A DNA stretch of 64,000 bases. Source: Tumebacillus algifaecis (lineage in GTDB: Bacteria; Bacillota; Bacilli; Tumebacillales; Tumebacillaceae). The stretch lies in assembly GCF_002243515.1 (NCBI RefSeq), contig NZ_CP022657.1:3373001-3437000 (forward strand), read 5' to 3'. The notes under the pieces are model-generated. The model saw nothing but the letters and a program-made list of their open reading frames with translations, made no database searches and had not been told where the DNA came from. This document shows, piece after piece, positions 54,874 through 62,890 of the stretch (the stretch's first letter is position 1; each line of letters opens with the position of its first letter). The translations under genes and the position numbers were made by a program.

Positions 54874-55596
54874 TTATTCATCAAAATGTCCAGATCGCTC
54901 GACCTTCGTTTTCAAGTAGCGCTCATTAAATTCGGAGACATCGCCCCAGAGCGGCCTGCGTTCGGAGACATTCAACCCTGCGTTGAGAAGCGCCTCCAAC
55001 TTGCGTGGATTGTTCGTCATCAACGTGACAGGTTGTTGACGCAATGCTTTGAGCACGATGATCGCATCCTCGTAGTTGCGCGTATCATCTTTAAAGCCGA
55101 GTGCAAAATTGGCATCAACCGTGTCATATCCGTTTTCCTGCAAGATGTACGCCATCGCTTTGCTGAACAGGCCGATCCCGCGCCCTTCATGATTGGCGAG
55201 ATAGAACAGCGCCCCGCAGCCGTGGTTCACAATTTCTTTCATCGATTGCGTCAACTGATAGCCGCAATCGCAGCGTTTGCTCCCAAAGATGTCACCCGTG
55301 TGGCAAATGCTGTGGAAACGGATCAGCGCGTCCTCCGCCGTGTCAAAATCGCCATATACCAGCACGCTCGACTGCTGAAGTTCAGCAAGCTCGGCATCCG
55401 ATAATTTTTCAATCATCCGTTCTGTATCACAAGCCAGTTCGCCGCAGTTTAACCAACAGTACCACTGAAAGACCACCGTCTCGCCGTCCAAATTGACCGG
55501 CAAGCGAATCGGTCCCACCAAGTAGATCATTTCGTCGCTCGACTCTAGGACTTGGATTTTATCTTGAAGAAGGGTAAGCACTTTTGGATCGATCAT
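54874..55596 (-). CDS. ribA: GTP cyclohydrolase II (RibA-type), stand-alone
   Basis: Catalyses the first step of riboflavin synthesis from GTP. Zinc ligands C98, C109 and C111 lie in RFHSICHTGDIFGSKRCDCG; catalytic ANHEGRGIGLFSKAMAYIL and NGYDTVDANFALGFKDD, then LMTNNPRKLEALL, complete the family pattern. At 240 residues it has a 30-40 residue N-terminal extension and no DHBP synthase domain. No other rib genes are near. The upstream region contains a promoter with a short palindrome and no FMN riboswitch that I could see. A relic of a second copy lies at 56683-56734. Confidence 0.9.
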   Translation of the reverse strand: MIDPKVLTLLQDKIQVLESSDEMIYLVGPIRLPVNLDGETVVFQWYCWLNCGELACDTERMIEKLSDAELAELQQSSVLVYGDFDTAEDALIRFHSICHTGDIFGSKRCDCGYQLTQSMKEIVNHGCGALFYLANHEGRGIGLFSKAMAYILQENGYDTVDANFALGFKDDTRNYEDAIIVLKALRQQPVTLMTNNPRKLEALLNAGLNVSERRPLWGDVSEFNERYLKTKVERSGHFDE

Positions 55597-55662
55597 CTGG
55601 AGAACTCCTTTTTGTTTCTAGTTTTTCATCACTGCGATTTCCTATGCTAATACTTCCTATTT

Positions 55663-55714
55663 GTAACTCGGTTACTTTTATGTAGTATGTTATCTGTTTT
55701 TAGGCTGTTGTCAA
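55663..55714 (-). promoter_or_regulatory. ribA promoter and GTAAC-N3-GTTAC palindrome
   Basis: Minus strand: TTGACA (55714-55709), 17 bases, AACATA (55691-55686), with GTAACCGAGTTAC at 55675-55663, about where transcription starts and beyond. A repressor of MarR/HxlR type is conceivable; the regulator is unknown. Confidence 0.5.
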
Positions 55715-55912
55715 TATGGAATGACAATTGTGGTTCTGAACTCCGTGAGTTGGGAGAGTGAAGAGGGCATATGCGTGTGCATATGCCCTAAGCATGACGC
55801 TTCTAGCGTTTTTGTATGCAACAGATTCGTTTTCAGCAAGATCTGGCTAATATACCTTAGTTGGGGTTCGAAGTGCATATATGCACATAGTCCGACTCCA
55901 CCGCAAACTGGG
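55715..55912. repeat. GCATATGC-type palindromes between ribA and the AlkD-like gene
   Basis: Two hairpins: AGGGCATATGC-GTG-TGCATATGCCCT-like arms at 55764-55789, and GTGCATATATGCAC at 55873-55886. Both share the GCATAT core with the ribA terminator at 54841-54868. No T run follows, so their role is open. No gene seen in the stretch. Confidence 0.55.
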
Positions 55913-56620
55913 CTAACACCTTACATTTTTGCGTTTGAAACCAAGCAGTCCGCGATCTACATCCTTTTGAATTTTTTCGGAAGCGAGCGCGAGACTACTT
56001 TTTTTCTTGCCCCGCTTGACTTCGACTTGGCCTACTGCCATTGCGGTTTCAACTGCCTTATCGTGGAGCGGTGCATATGAAATTCCGACTGTGTGGATGA
56101 AATTATTCATCGCCGACTTCGTTCGATCAGGAGAATCGTGAATCGTTTTTTCCACCTGCTGAAGCATACTGGCCATCTTACTGGCGCTAAATTCACCATC
56201 CGGGCGATTCCCCAATAGCCAGCAGTAACAGCTCCAGCCCGCGGACATTCTAAGTTCTTCACCGCTTGCGATCCATTTATCGGCAACAACTTGCGCAAAA
56301 TCGGTTTCTGCCAAAGTTACTGCAACCACAAAATCGGACAGCATATAAAAATACGCCGCATCGATCCAACGCTCAAAATCCGCCTCCGTCATTGCCATTG
56401 GGTCCGCAATGATGCCAGCAAAATACATGGCATCGTAGTTCCCAGTGGCGTAAAGATGTTCGGCCAAAGGTTGATTTTTCTTGATTTTCTTTGCGAGCGG
56501 CTTCATTTCGCCTGTCGCCACGCCAAAAAGCGGCTCGTGTGCACCATTGCTTAGATAAGTCTTTTTGATTCGTTCCTTGCCGAGCGCTTCCAGTTCCTGC
56601 ATCACAATTTCGAAATCCAT
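55913..56620 (-). CDS. DNA alkylation repair protein (AlkD-like)
   Basis: A 235-residue all-helical HEAT-repeat-like protein of the AlkC/AlkD family, which remove alkylated bases such as 3-methyladenine. Visible family features are KKTYLSNGAHEPLFGVATGEMKPLAKK near the start, then LAEHLYATGNYDAMYFAGII, and a Lys-rich tail. The ATG at 56620 gives MDFEIVMQELEALG; an upstream in-frame ATG at 56632 is too close to AAGGA. Strict AlkD catalytic Trp/Asp residues cannot be assigned by eye. It may be a YhaZ/AlkD-like paralogue of altered activity. Confidence 0.82.
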   Translation of the reverse strand: MDFEIVMQELEALGKERIKKTYLSNGAHEPLFGVATGEMKPLAKKIKKNQPLAEHLYATGNYDAMYFAGIIADPMAMTEADFERWIDAAYFYMLSDFVVAVTLAETDFAQVVADKWIASGEELRMSAGWSCYCWLLGNRPDGEFSASKMASMLQQVEKTIHDSPDRTKSAMNNFIHTVGISYAPLHDKAVETAMAVGQVEVKRGKKKSSLALASEKIQKDVDRGLLGFKRKNVRC

Positions 56621-56682
56621 CGTTCTGCACATCCTTCCTTTGTAAATCATACCCAATGCAAGTCTATTTCAACAACTCGGAT

Positions 56683-56734
56683 CTACGAGACAAATCCGAG
56701 TGCCATATTCGCGTCGACCGTATCATACCCGTTT
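56683..56734 (-). pseudogene. Relic of a GTP cyclohydrolase II gene
   Basis: On the minus strand 56733-56686 reads NGYDTVDANMALGFVS then TAG, almost the NGYDTVDANFALGF block of ribA in this window. Over 42 bases, 34 are identical to ribA around 55092-55133 by hand alignment. Flanking sequence is not coding. It is a leftover of a second ribA-type gene. Confidence 0.8.
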
Positions 56735-56839
56735 CCGCCCGACCCTCTTAGTAGCCAAAATACACATTTATCCCCAAAGTGCCGTTAGTATAAAACATCT
56801 CTCGTAATTATGCGAATAGATATTCGAATACCCTGAAAT

Positions 56840-56868
56840 AAAAGAAGGAATGTACATGTGTACACTCC
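56840..56868 (-). terminator. Terminator after nrdJ
   Basis: Stem GGAATGTACA/TGTACACTCC with one G-T pair, and TTCTTTTATTT on the minus strand. The rest of the 56621-56940 gap holds the ribA relic and AT-rich sequence without a gene. Confidence 0.7.
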
Positions 56869-56940
56869 CTCCACCCTTGATCATACAGGATTTCTTATCA
56901 TTATTGTACTATTTCTATAAGTGCCAGCTAAGTCCCCAGC

Positions 56941-59900
56941 CTAACACTTGCTAAACCCACACGCCTCGCATTCATTGCAGCCGCCTTGCCGCACCAGCGT
57001 ATGCTGGTGGCACTGCGGGCAGTAGTCTTTGCCTACGTTGTAGTCACGCAGAGACTTGCGGTTTTCTTCGTGTCCATCGTGATGACCACAGGCGACCTCT
57101 TGGTCGTTCAGCAGTTCATCGAGATGACGCAGCGGGAATGTTTCCGAGTGTTCGATCAAGGACTTGGCAATCGCATCAGGTACTGAGGTGATGCGGCGCT
57201 CACCGAAGCCGACCGAACTGGAACCACCGATACCGGAGAACGTTTTGACCAGTTCTCCCTCTTTGTTCGGATTTTGCGAATCTAACAAGTAGAGGCTGAT
57301 CGCACGGCCAAGCGCCACGTTGGAAGCGTACACATCGGAACCCGCTTTGCCGATGTTGACAAATACTTCACGCGCCAAGCCGTCTTCCGGGTCGTCGTTG
57401 ATCGTGATGTACGCAGAGCCGAGCGGCGTGTCCTTCTTGTACGTCGCTCCGTACAGCACATCTGGGCGTGCTTTGCGCTTGTAGGACTGATTGGTCAGCA
57501 GGTGAATTTCTTCCGGTGTCAGCGCCTGCTGCTCTGCTTCGCCCTGAACCTGCTCTTCTGTCTGCTCCTCTTTCAAAGACAGCACCTGCTCGGAACGGGA
57601 ACCGTCACGGTAGATAGTGACGCCTTTGCAGCCGAGTTCGTAGGCGAGATCGTACAGTTTCTTCGTATCTTCCACCGAGTAGGAATTCGGCGCATTGCAC
57701 GTTTTAGAAATCGAAGAGTCGATCCACTTTTGCAGGGCTGCCTGAACACGAACATGATCAACCGGAGAAAGATCCATCGCGGTGACGAAATACTCCGGCA
57801 GCTCGGTTACCTCTGGATGTGCTTGATAGAAATCATCGACGATTTTCGCATTTTCCTCAAACATGCCAAGGCGAGAGTTGCGGTAGTAGGACCACGCATA
57901 ATAAGGTTCACATCCAGTCGAACAGCCGACCATCGTCCCGGTCGTGCCGGTCGGAGCGATCGTCATCGTCGTGACGTTGCGAACGCCATATTTGCGAATC
58001 GCATCGGTCACATGCGGCTTCTCTTTGGCCAGTTGTTGCATGTAGCCAGACTGCAAGTACAGGTCAGCATCGAACATCGGGAACGGTCCGTTCTCTTTGG
58101 CCAGTTCGACCGACTCCAGATAGGTCCATTCGGCGATCATGCCGAGCAACACATCGATAAATCGGGTCGATTCATCCGAACCATACGTAATTCCGCTAAA
58201 GATCAACAGGTCGTGCAGCCCCATGATGCCCAGTCCGACACGGCGCTCGGCCATCTGGTTCTCACGGTTTTCTTCAAACGGGTAGTAGGTCGCATCGATG
58301 ACAGCATCTTGGAAGCGTAGCCCAGTGCGAATCGCCGTCTCCAACGCTTCCCATTTGATGTGATGAAGCAAAAATTCCGCCTGCTGCTCATCAAAATGTT
58401 TCTTCAGCTCATCGCGAATCTGAGCTTCAAGAAGCGGATTGTCAAAAGAGATCTTCTCCTCGGTACCGCGGAAACCCACGGCAAAACGAGAGAGCACCAC
58501 TGCACCCAAGTTGCAGATGCCGTACGCCGGAAGCCCTTGCTCGCCGCACGGATTGGTGGCGATGATCGGGTTGAAGTAGTTGGAGTTGGACATCTTGTTG
58601 TAACGGCCAAGGAAGACAACGCCCGGCTCTGCCGATTTCCATGCCGATACCATCATTTCATCCCACAACTCTTCCGCTTTCATCGCTTCGCTCACGCACA
58701 GCTCGCGACCGTACTGTTCCCACTTATGGAAGTCGCCATCGAAATCGAACATTTCCTCAATGTGCGGATAGCCAACATTCCACGCAGCCCCACTAGCTTT
58801 GGCTTCCATAAACTCTTCCGAAATCCCAACCGACAAATTGGCTCCGGTGATCACGCCGTCCTGCTGCTTGCAGGCGATGAATTTGCGAATGTCGCCATGA
58901 CGGTCGTTGAGGATCAGCATCAGCGCGCCGCGACGGGAACCGCCTTGCAGAGTCAATTGGCAACCGACGCTCATGATCTCACCCACGTTGACCGGGCCGA
59001 AGCCTTGAGCGAAGACATAGTTGCCTTTATCAAACAGGTTGCCCCACGAGTAAGCCCCGGAGGAGCGGCCATTCACGCCACGCACATAGCTGTAGCGCGG
59101 ACGCAGGGAGGACAGGATCACCGAGACACGCTTGCCGCGCTCCATCGCCTCCCACATGTCGCCAAGCGTCGTTGCGATCGTACCGCGGCGATCGCCCGGC
59201 AATAGCGTCATGCCGATCACATCTTGCACCACCACAACTCCACTTTCCAGAATCTTCTCATAAAGGGATTCAGCCTGAACCGTTTCCCCTTCTTTCACCG
59301 GATAGCCGTTCTCGCGCCATTCGGTGAGATTGCCGTTCCAGATCTCATCATATTGCTCGACGCTCGTATCGGGAAACAGGAATGTCCATTCGGCATCCTC
59401 TTCGACGGCGCGCAAAAATTCGCGGGAGACACGGACGACTTTGGTTGCATTCTGATAGGGTTCATTCAAAAAATCGAGCAGGTCGGCATGCCAGACGTCG
59501 AGCACCAACTGCAAATCGGTTTTGCGCACGTCGCGCACCACAGTCAGCGACCCTTGTGGCGGCACTTGCGAGAGGTTCATGCCCACACCGCCAGAGCGCG
59601 CTTGGATCTCCAAGGTCTGGCCGAACGAGTTGGCATAATCACGCGGAGTCGGGCCGACGTTCGGGATGACAAAACAGTTGTACGAGGTGGTCTGCACACC
59701 CGTCCCAAGCGACGCGTTGATCCGTCCGCCCGGCACATACTTCCAACCGGATTGCAAGTTGTAGAAGCGCTCTTCCCACGTTTTCGGATCGTTGGTCACT
59801 TCCGCAGCCCCGCGGGCGATACGAGCCCACATTTGACGCGGCGATGTTTCCTGTAAAACATCGACCTGATCGATCGGGAGTTCCAATTGGAACCCATCGC

Positions 59901-60129
59901 GAAGCTCGACTTTGACCTCTTTTTGTGCAGAATCGACTTCAATGACACGCGCCAACTCATGAAATGCGCGCTTCTTGTCGATCACGGCTACAACCAACGA
60001 ACCAACTGCGAGCGTTTCTTTCTTGGTGTCTTTGAGCAGGTAGCGGTCCGACACGATCCGCTCCCCAGTCGGTGCCAAATAATCCTCGTTCTCAAACGGA
60101 AGTATGCTGCCTTGAATCTCTGCTGTCAT
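56941..60129 (-). CDS. nrdJ: Class II (adenosylcobalamin-dependent) ribonucleotide reductase NrdJ
   Basis: Reduces ribonucleotides to deoxyribonucleotides using a thiyl radical generated by adenosylcobalamin, with or without oxygen. Conserved catalytic core: NPCGEQGLPAYGICNLGA, RVGLGIMGLHDLL and TIAPTGTTGTMVGCSTGCEP. At 1062 residues it has an N-terminal extension of about 100 residues before QMWARIARGAAEV and a C-terminal zinc-ribbon-like tail CPQCHQHTL...CNECEACGFSKC that likely supplies the redox cysteines. No intein is seen. It overlaps nrdR by 4 bases and so is co-transcribed with its regulator; a PduO-type adenosyltransferase gene lies 2 kb away. Confidence 0.96.
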   Translation of the reverse strand: MTAEIQGSILPFENEDYLAPTGERIVSDRYLLKDTKKETLAVGSLVVAVIDKKRAFHELARVIEVDSAQKEVKVELRDGFQLELPIDQVDVLQETSPRQMWARIARGAAEVTNDPKTWEERFYNLQSGWKYVPGGRINASLGTGVQTTSYNCFVIPNVGPTPRDYANSFGQTLEIQARSGGVGMNLSQVPPQGSLTVVRDVRKTDLQLVLDVWHADLLDFLNEPYQNATKVVRVSREFLRAVEEDAEWTFLFPDTSVEQYDEIWNGNLTEWRENGYPVKEGETVQAESLYEKILESGVVVVQDVIGMTLLPGDRRGTIATTLGDMWEAMERGKRVSVILSSLRPRYSYVRGVNGRSSGAYSWGNLFDKGNYVFAQGFGPVNVGEIMSVGCQLTLQGGSRRGALMLILNDRHGDIRKFIACKQQDGVITGANLSVGISEEFMEAKASGAAWNVGYPHIEEMFDFDGDFHKWEQYGRELCVSEAMKAEELWDEMMVSAWKSAEPGVVFLGRYNKMSNSNYFNPIIATNPCGEQGLPAYGICNLGAVVLSRFAVGFRGTEEKISFDNPLLEAQIRDELKKHFDEQQAEFLLHHIKWEALETAIRTGLRFQDAVIDATYYPFEENRENQMAERRVGLGIMGLHDLLIFSGITYGSDESTRFIDVLLGMIAEWTYLESVELAKENGPFPMFDADLYLQSGYMQQLAKEKPHVTDAIRKYGVRNVTTMTIAPTGTTGTMVGCSTGCEPYYAWSYYRNSRLGMFEENAKIVDDFYQAHPEVTELPEYFVTAMDLSPVDHVRVQAALQKWIDSSISKTCNAPNSYSVEDTKKLYDLAYELGCKGVTIYRDGSRSEQVLSLKEEQTEEQVQGEAEQQALTPEEIHLLTNQSYKRKARPDVLYGATYKKDTPLGSAYITINDDPEDGLAREVFVNIGKAGSDVYASNVALGRAISLYLLDSQNPNKEGELVKTFSGIGGSSSVGFGERRITSVPDAIAKSLIEHSETFPLRHLDELLNDQEVACGHHDGHEENRKSLRDYNVGKDYCPQCHQHTLVRQGGCNECEACGFSKC

Positions 60130-60596
60130 CGCCGATCCTCCTTGTCATGCTTCAACAGACCCAACACTTCTTGTGCAAAGGTCTCCACATCTTTAAACTG
60201 CCGATAGACACTGGCAAATCGCACATAGGCGACGCCGTCTACTGTGCGAAGCTTGTCCATCGCTTTTTCACCGATCGCATCGACCGGAACCTCTTTTTCA
60301 TATTCCCGGCGTACTTCGCGTTCCACGCTATCTACAAGCGCCTCAATCTCTTCGACCGGGATCGGTCGTTTCTCGCATGCACGAATGATGCCCCGCAAGA
60401 GCTTTTCACGCGAGAATTCCTCCCGCCTCCCGTCTTTTTTCACGACCAAAAGCGGTGCCATTTCCACTTTCTCATAAGTCGTGAAACGGCGCTGACACGC
60501 AACATTGTCGCATTCACGACGTCGCCTAACCGCTTCGTCTGCCGAGCGGGATTCGATCACTCTTGTACTGTCATGGAAACAGTAAGGACATCTCAT
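60126..60596 (-). CDS. nrdR: Transcriptional repressor NrdR
   Basis: ATP/dATP-sensing repressor of ribonucleotide reductase genes. Zinc ribbon MRCPYCFHDSTRVIESR...RRRECDNVACQRRFTTYE (four Cys; the last pair is split CDNVAC rather than the usual CxxC), then the ATP-cone with VVKKDGRREEFSREKLLRGI. The ATG at 60596 is the conserved start MRCPYC; a TTG at 60608 is in frame and nearer AGGAG. 156 residues. The operon leader has a NrdR box. Confidence 0.95.
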   Translation of the reverse strand: MRCPYCFHDSTRVIESRSADEAVRRRRECDNVACQRRFTTYEKVEMAPLLVVKKDGRREEFSREKLLRGIIRACEKRPIPVEEIEALVDSVEREVRREYEKEVPVDAIGEKAMDKLRTVDGVAYVRFASVYRQFKDVETFAQEVLGLLKHDKEDRR

Positions 60597-60632
60597 AACA
60601 TGCGACAACTCCTCTCATTGCTTCCGTATGAA

Positions 60633-60698
60633 ACACCATATATAGTGTTTCTCTAGCAAACAAGTGTGATTATACCCACTAGATTTTGAGATGGTCAA
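60633..60698 (-). promoter_or_regulatory. nrdR-nrdJ promoter with NrdR box
   Basis: Minus strand: TTGACC (60698-60693), 18 bases, TATAAT (60674-60669). The NrdR box ACACCATATATAGTGT lies at 60633-60648, downstream of the start site, matching the 16-base consensus except one position. A second box at the usual one-and-a-half-turn distance is not seen. This implies feedback control of the reductase and of NrdR itself. Confidence 0.8.
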
Positions 60699-61016
60699 GT
60701 TATCCAAAGACGGCGAAATAACGCCTCTGAGCGTGTAAATATGGAGGATTCTTGCCAGAAGCGTCGAGGTTCCTGTTCTTCGACCCTAACGGTTCATAGT
60801 GAACTTTGACGAAGCGGAGGCCGCGCCAAGTCTCAGTTTCGACAAATGAGAAATGTTTTTCGACAAACGAAATCAGGAAGAAAGACCTAGATGCTAGAAA
60901 AACGCTTTTCTTAAAGCAAAAATCCCAGCCAATTAAAGAAAGGTCATGCTTTCGATTACACCCTTGCATAACTGTATTCGCAATAACCTGAAGCGTGATG
61001 ATGATTTCTACAGATT
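60699..61016. repeat. Possible dispersed intergenic repeat with coding-like look on both strands
   Basis: No supported gene. Minus-strand translation gives FVETETWRGLRFVKVHYEPL and KNRNLDASGKNPPYLHAQRR; the plus strand gives FDEAEAAPSLSFDK. From memory, peptides like these appear as spurious ORFs in many Firmicutes genomes, which would mean a multi-copy non-coding element. No ribosome site is present. Copy number cannot be checked within this window, where it occurs once. Confidence 0.4.
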
Positions 61017-61136
61017 TCAAGACAGATCGCCCACAAGCGCATTCTTCAAACGTCCCATTTTTGAAGGTGCCTTTTGTTTCTCATCGTTTGGCTCGGTCAA
61101 CTTCAGACGCAGGTCCGCTTTACAGCCAGCACAGAT
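61017..61136 (-). pseudogene. Relic or tiny ORF with a CxxC motif
   Basis: An open frame of 39 codons with protein-like composition, ICAGCKADLRLKLTEPNDEK then QKAPSKMGRLKNALVGDLS and TGA. It lacks a normal start codon and a ribosome site (upstream stop at 61137). It looks like the 3' end of a lost gene for a Cys-containing protein. Identity unknown. Confidence 0.4.
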
Positions 61137-61240
61137 TTATGAATCGCTTAGTTAGTACAGATTTTTCAATTTAGTCAGTCTACTCTGTTTCTACCGCAGG
61201 GTATAGGGATAAATTGGAAGGTTCAAGCGAGGTGAAAGGG

Positions 61241-61372
61241 ATGAGGCAGTATGTTCAGATCGGCTTACTATTGGCCATTTGGATCGTGTGGCTGCTCTAC
61301 CGATTTGCTACGTTTCAGAAAATGAAAGTGCTGCTCGCCTACAAGGGTACAAAATGCGGATGCTCCGCATGA
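61241..61372 (+). CDS. Small membrane protein (43 residues) with CGC tail
   Basis: MRQYVQIGLLLAIWIVWLLY starts with one membrane helix (about residues 6-23), followed by a basic segment FATFQKMKVLLAYKGTK and the end CGCSA. GAGGTGAAAGGG lies directly before the ATG and a terminator follows the stop, so a real small gene is likely. No family recognised. The C-terminal cysteines could bind metal or form a disulfide. Confidence 0.65.
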   Translation: MRQYVQIGLLLAIWIVWLLYRFATFQKMKVLLAYKGTKCGCSA

Positions 61373-61390
61373 TACGACTGTAAAAATCAT

Positions 61391-61421
61391 AAAAAACCGT
61401 CCCTGAGCAGGAACGGTTTTT
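61391..61421. terminator. Bidirectional terminator
   Basis: Stem AAAACCGT/ACGGTTTT with inner CC/GG pairs, T run on one side and A run on the other. It serves the small membrane protein gene and the convergent HAD gene. Confidence 0.85.
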
Positions 61422-61434
61422 GCTTTGCATGCGG

Positions 61435-62229
61435 TTACTCTGCCGCCTTCATCAAATCGGTCAATGAATCGACGATCAATGTCGGCTGTCCAACTGCAGC
61501 TGCGAGATGTTCTTTTTTTGAAAAACCGGATAAGACGAGCGCCGTGCGCACACCAGCATTGACACCCGCGAGGATATCCGTTTCTAAATTGTCGCCCACG
61601 ACGACCGCACGTTCTTTCGAAACACCGAGCAGTTCGATTGCGTAGTCGATCATTCGCGCTTCCGGCTTGCCCATGACGATCGGCTCGGTGCCCGAAGCCG
61701 TTTTCACCGCCACCAAAATCGACCCAGCGCCTGGCAACAGACCGATTTCGGTCGGCAGGGCTTTATCCACGTTGGTCGCGAGGAAGGTGGCGCCTGCTTG
61801 GATGCAAAGCGAAGCGGTTTTTAACTTGTCGTACGTAAACTGGCGATCGATTCCCTGCACCACATAGTCGGGATTTTCATCACTCAGCACGCAGCCGACA
61901 GCGGTAAGCGCATCCTGCAAGCCCTCTTCGCCGATCACATATGCCTTTTGACCAGCGCCTCCATGATCTTTGATATATTGTGCGGCCACCATGCTGGTCG
62001 TGAAAACGTGCTCCGGCTCCGCTGGGATGCCGAAGGAACGCAAATGCTCGGCGACCTGTTCTGGACGACGCGAGGAATTGTTGGTGACGTATAAGTATTT
62101 GCGCCCGGTCTGCTCCAGCCAGCAAATAAATGCGGGCGCATCTGGGATCACTTCTGTGCCCCGATACAGCGTCCCGTCCAAATCGATCAGAAACGCCTCT
62201 GTCTCTTTCAACCAAGACGTATCGCTCAC
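61435..62229 (-). CDS. HAD-IIA hydrolase (NagD/YutF-like phosphatase)
   Basis: A 264-residue sugar- or nucleotide-phosphate phosphatase. Nucleophile motif FLIDLDGTLYRGTEVIP (D16, D18), motif II YVTNNSSR, the KPEARMIDYAIELL motif III region and motif IV VVGDNLETDILAG. The C2 cap lies between motifs II and III, as in the TIGR01457/YutF subgroup. Substrate unknown. It overlaps the adenosyltransferase gene by 4 bases. Confidence 0.92.
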   Translation of the reverse strand: MSDTSWLKETEAFLIDLDGTLYRGTEVIPDAPAFICWLEQTGRKYLYVTNNSSRRPEQVAEHLRSFGIPAEPEHVFTTSMVAAQYIKDHGGAGQKAYVIGEEGLQDALTAVGCVLSDENPDYVVQGIDRQFTYDKLKTASLCIQAGATFLATNVDKALPTEIGLLPGAGSILVAVKTASGTEPIVMGKPEARMIDYAIELLGVSKERAVVVGDNLETDILAGVNAGVRTALVLSGFSKKEHLAAAVGQPTLIVDSLTDLMKAAE

Positions 62230-62786
62230 GAAAAATCGACCTCCGGCTCATTTACTGCGGCCCGATGATTGATTGCGCGACCCGCGATGAACAGGTAGTC
62301 GGACAGGCGGTTGAGATAGCGCTGGATCTCCGGGTTGACCTGCTCTTCCTTGCTAAGCGACACCGCGATGCGCTCCGCCCGACGAGTGATCGTACGCGCC
62401 GTTTGCAGGGCTGCTGCGGCCGTGTGACCGCCCGGCAGGATGAACTTGGTCAAAGGCGGCACCTCTGCGTCAAACGAGTCGATAAACGTCTCCAGACGGG
62501 CCGTTTTGTCGCTGCCGACATGGTAGCCTTTTTCCGCAATTTTCTCCACTGGGGTCGCCAAATCGCGGCCAAGGTCGAACAATTCGCGCTGGATGATCAA
62601 CAGCTGTTCGATCAGGTCATCCGTTTCGAAAGCGGTGCCGCGCAGGTAGGACACGCCAAGGCCGATCATCGAGTTGGCTTCGTCGATCGTCCCGTACGTC
62701 TCCACGCGAATCGAATCCTTCGGAATGCGATGTCCGTAGATGAGACTGGTTTCCCCTTTATCGCCGGAGCGAGTATAAATTTTCAT
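62226..62786 (-). CDS. pduO: Cob(I)alamin adenosyltransferase, PduO type
   Basis: Transfers adenosyl from ATP to Co(I) corrinoid to make adenosylcobalamin. N-terminal ATP-site IYTRSGDKGETSLIYGHRI and the C-terminal RRAERIAVSLSK...YLNRLSDYLFIAGR are family signatures. The ATG at 62786 is favoured by AAGGAGAG nine bases upstream; a TTG at 62789 abuts it. 186 residues, trimeric helical bundle. It can feed NrdJ, encoded 2.1 kb away. In this window no other B12 gene is seen. Confidence 0.95.
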   Translation of the reverse strand: MKIYTRSGDKGETSLIYGHRIPKDSIRVETYGTIDEANSMIGLGVSYLRGTAFETDDLIEQLLIIQRELFDLGRDLATPVEKIAEKGYHVGSDKTARLETFIDSFDAEVPPLTKFILPGGHTAAAALQTARTITRRAERIAVSLSKEEQVNPEIQRYLNRLSDYLFIAGRAINHRAAVNEPEVDFS

Positions 62787-62890
62787 CAACTAACACTCTC
62801 CTTCCGTCTTCCTTTATCATATACGAAGTTGGAGCCTTTTCGATATAATGGAAAGCAGAAATCGGGATCTTTAAAAGGGGGCTGTTCTTC

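Noticed and set aside
55597-55912. FMN riboswitch before ribA
   Set aside because: The conserved RFN core could not be found; only a promoter and short palindromes are visible.
57502-59205. Two long plus-strand open frames opposite nrdJ
   Set aside because: Shadow frames; nrdJ motifs run through the whole region on the minus strand.
60609-60699. Cobalamin riboswitch before nrdR-nrdJ
   Set aside because: No B12-box-like GCCACTG and the leader is under 100 bases; an ordinary promoter and NrdR box explain it.
60700-61020. 106-codon minus-strand frame as a protein gene
   Set aside because: No ribosome site, unnatural mixed composition, and protein-like strings on both strands; better explained as a repeated non-coding element.
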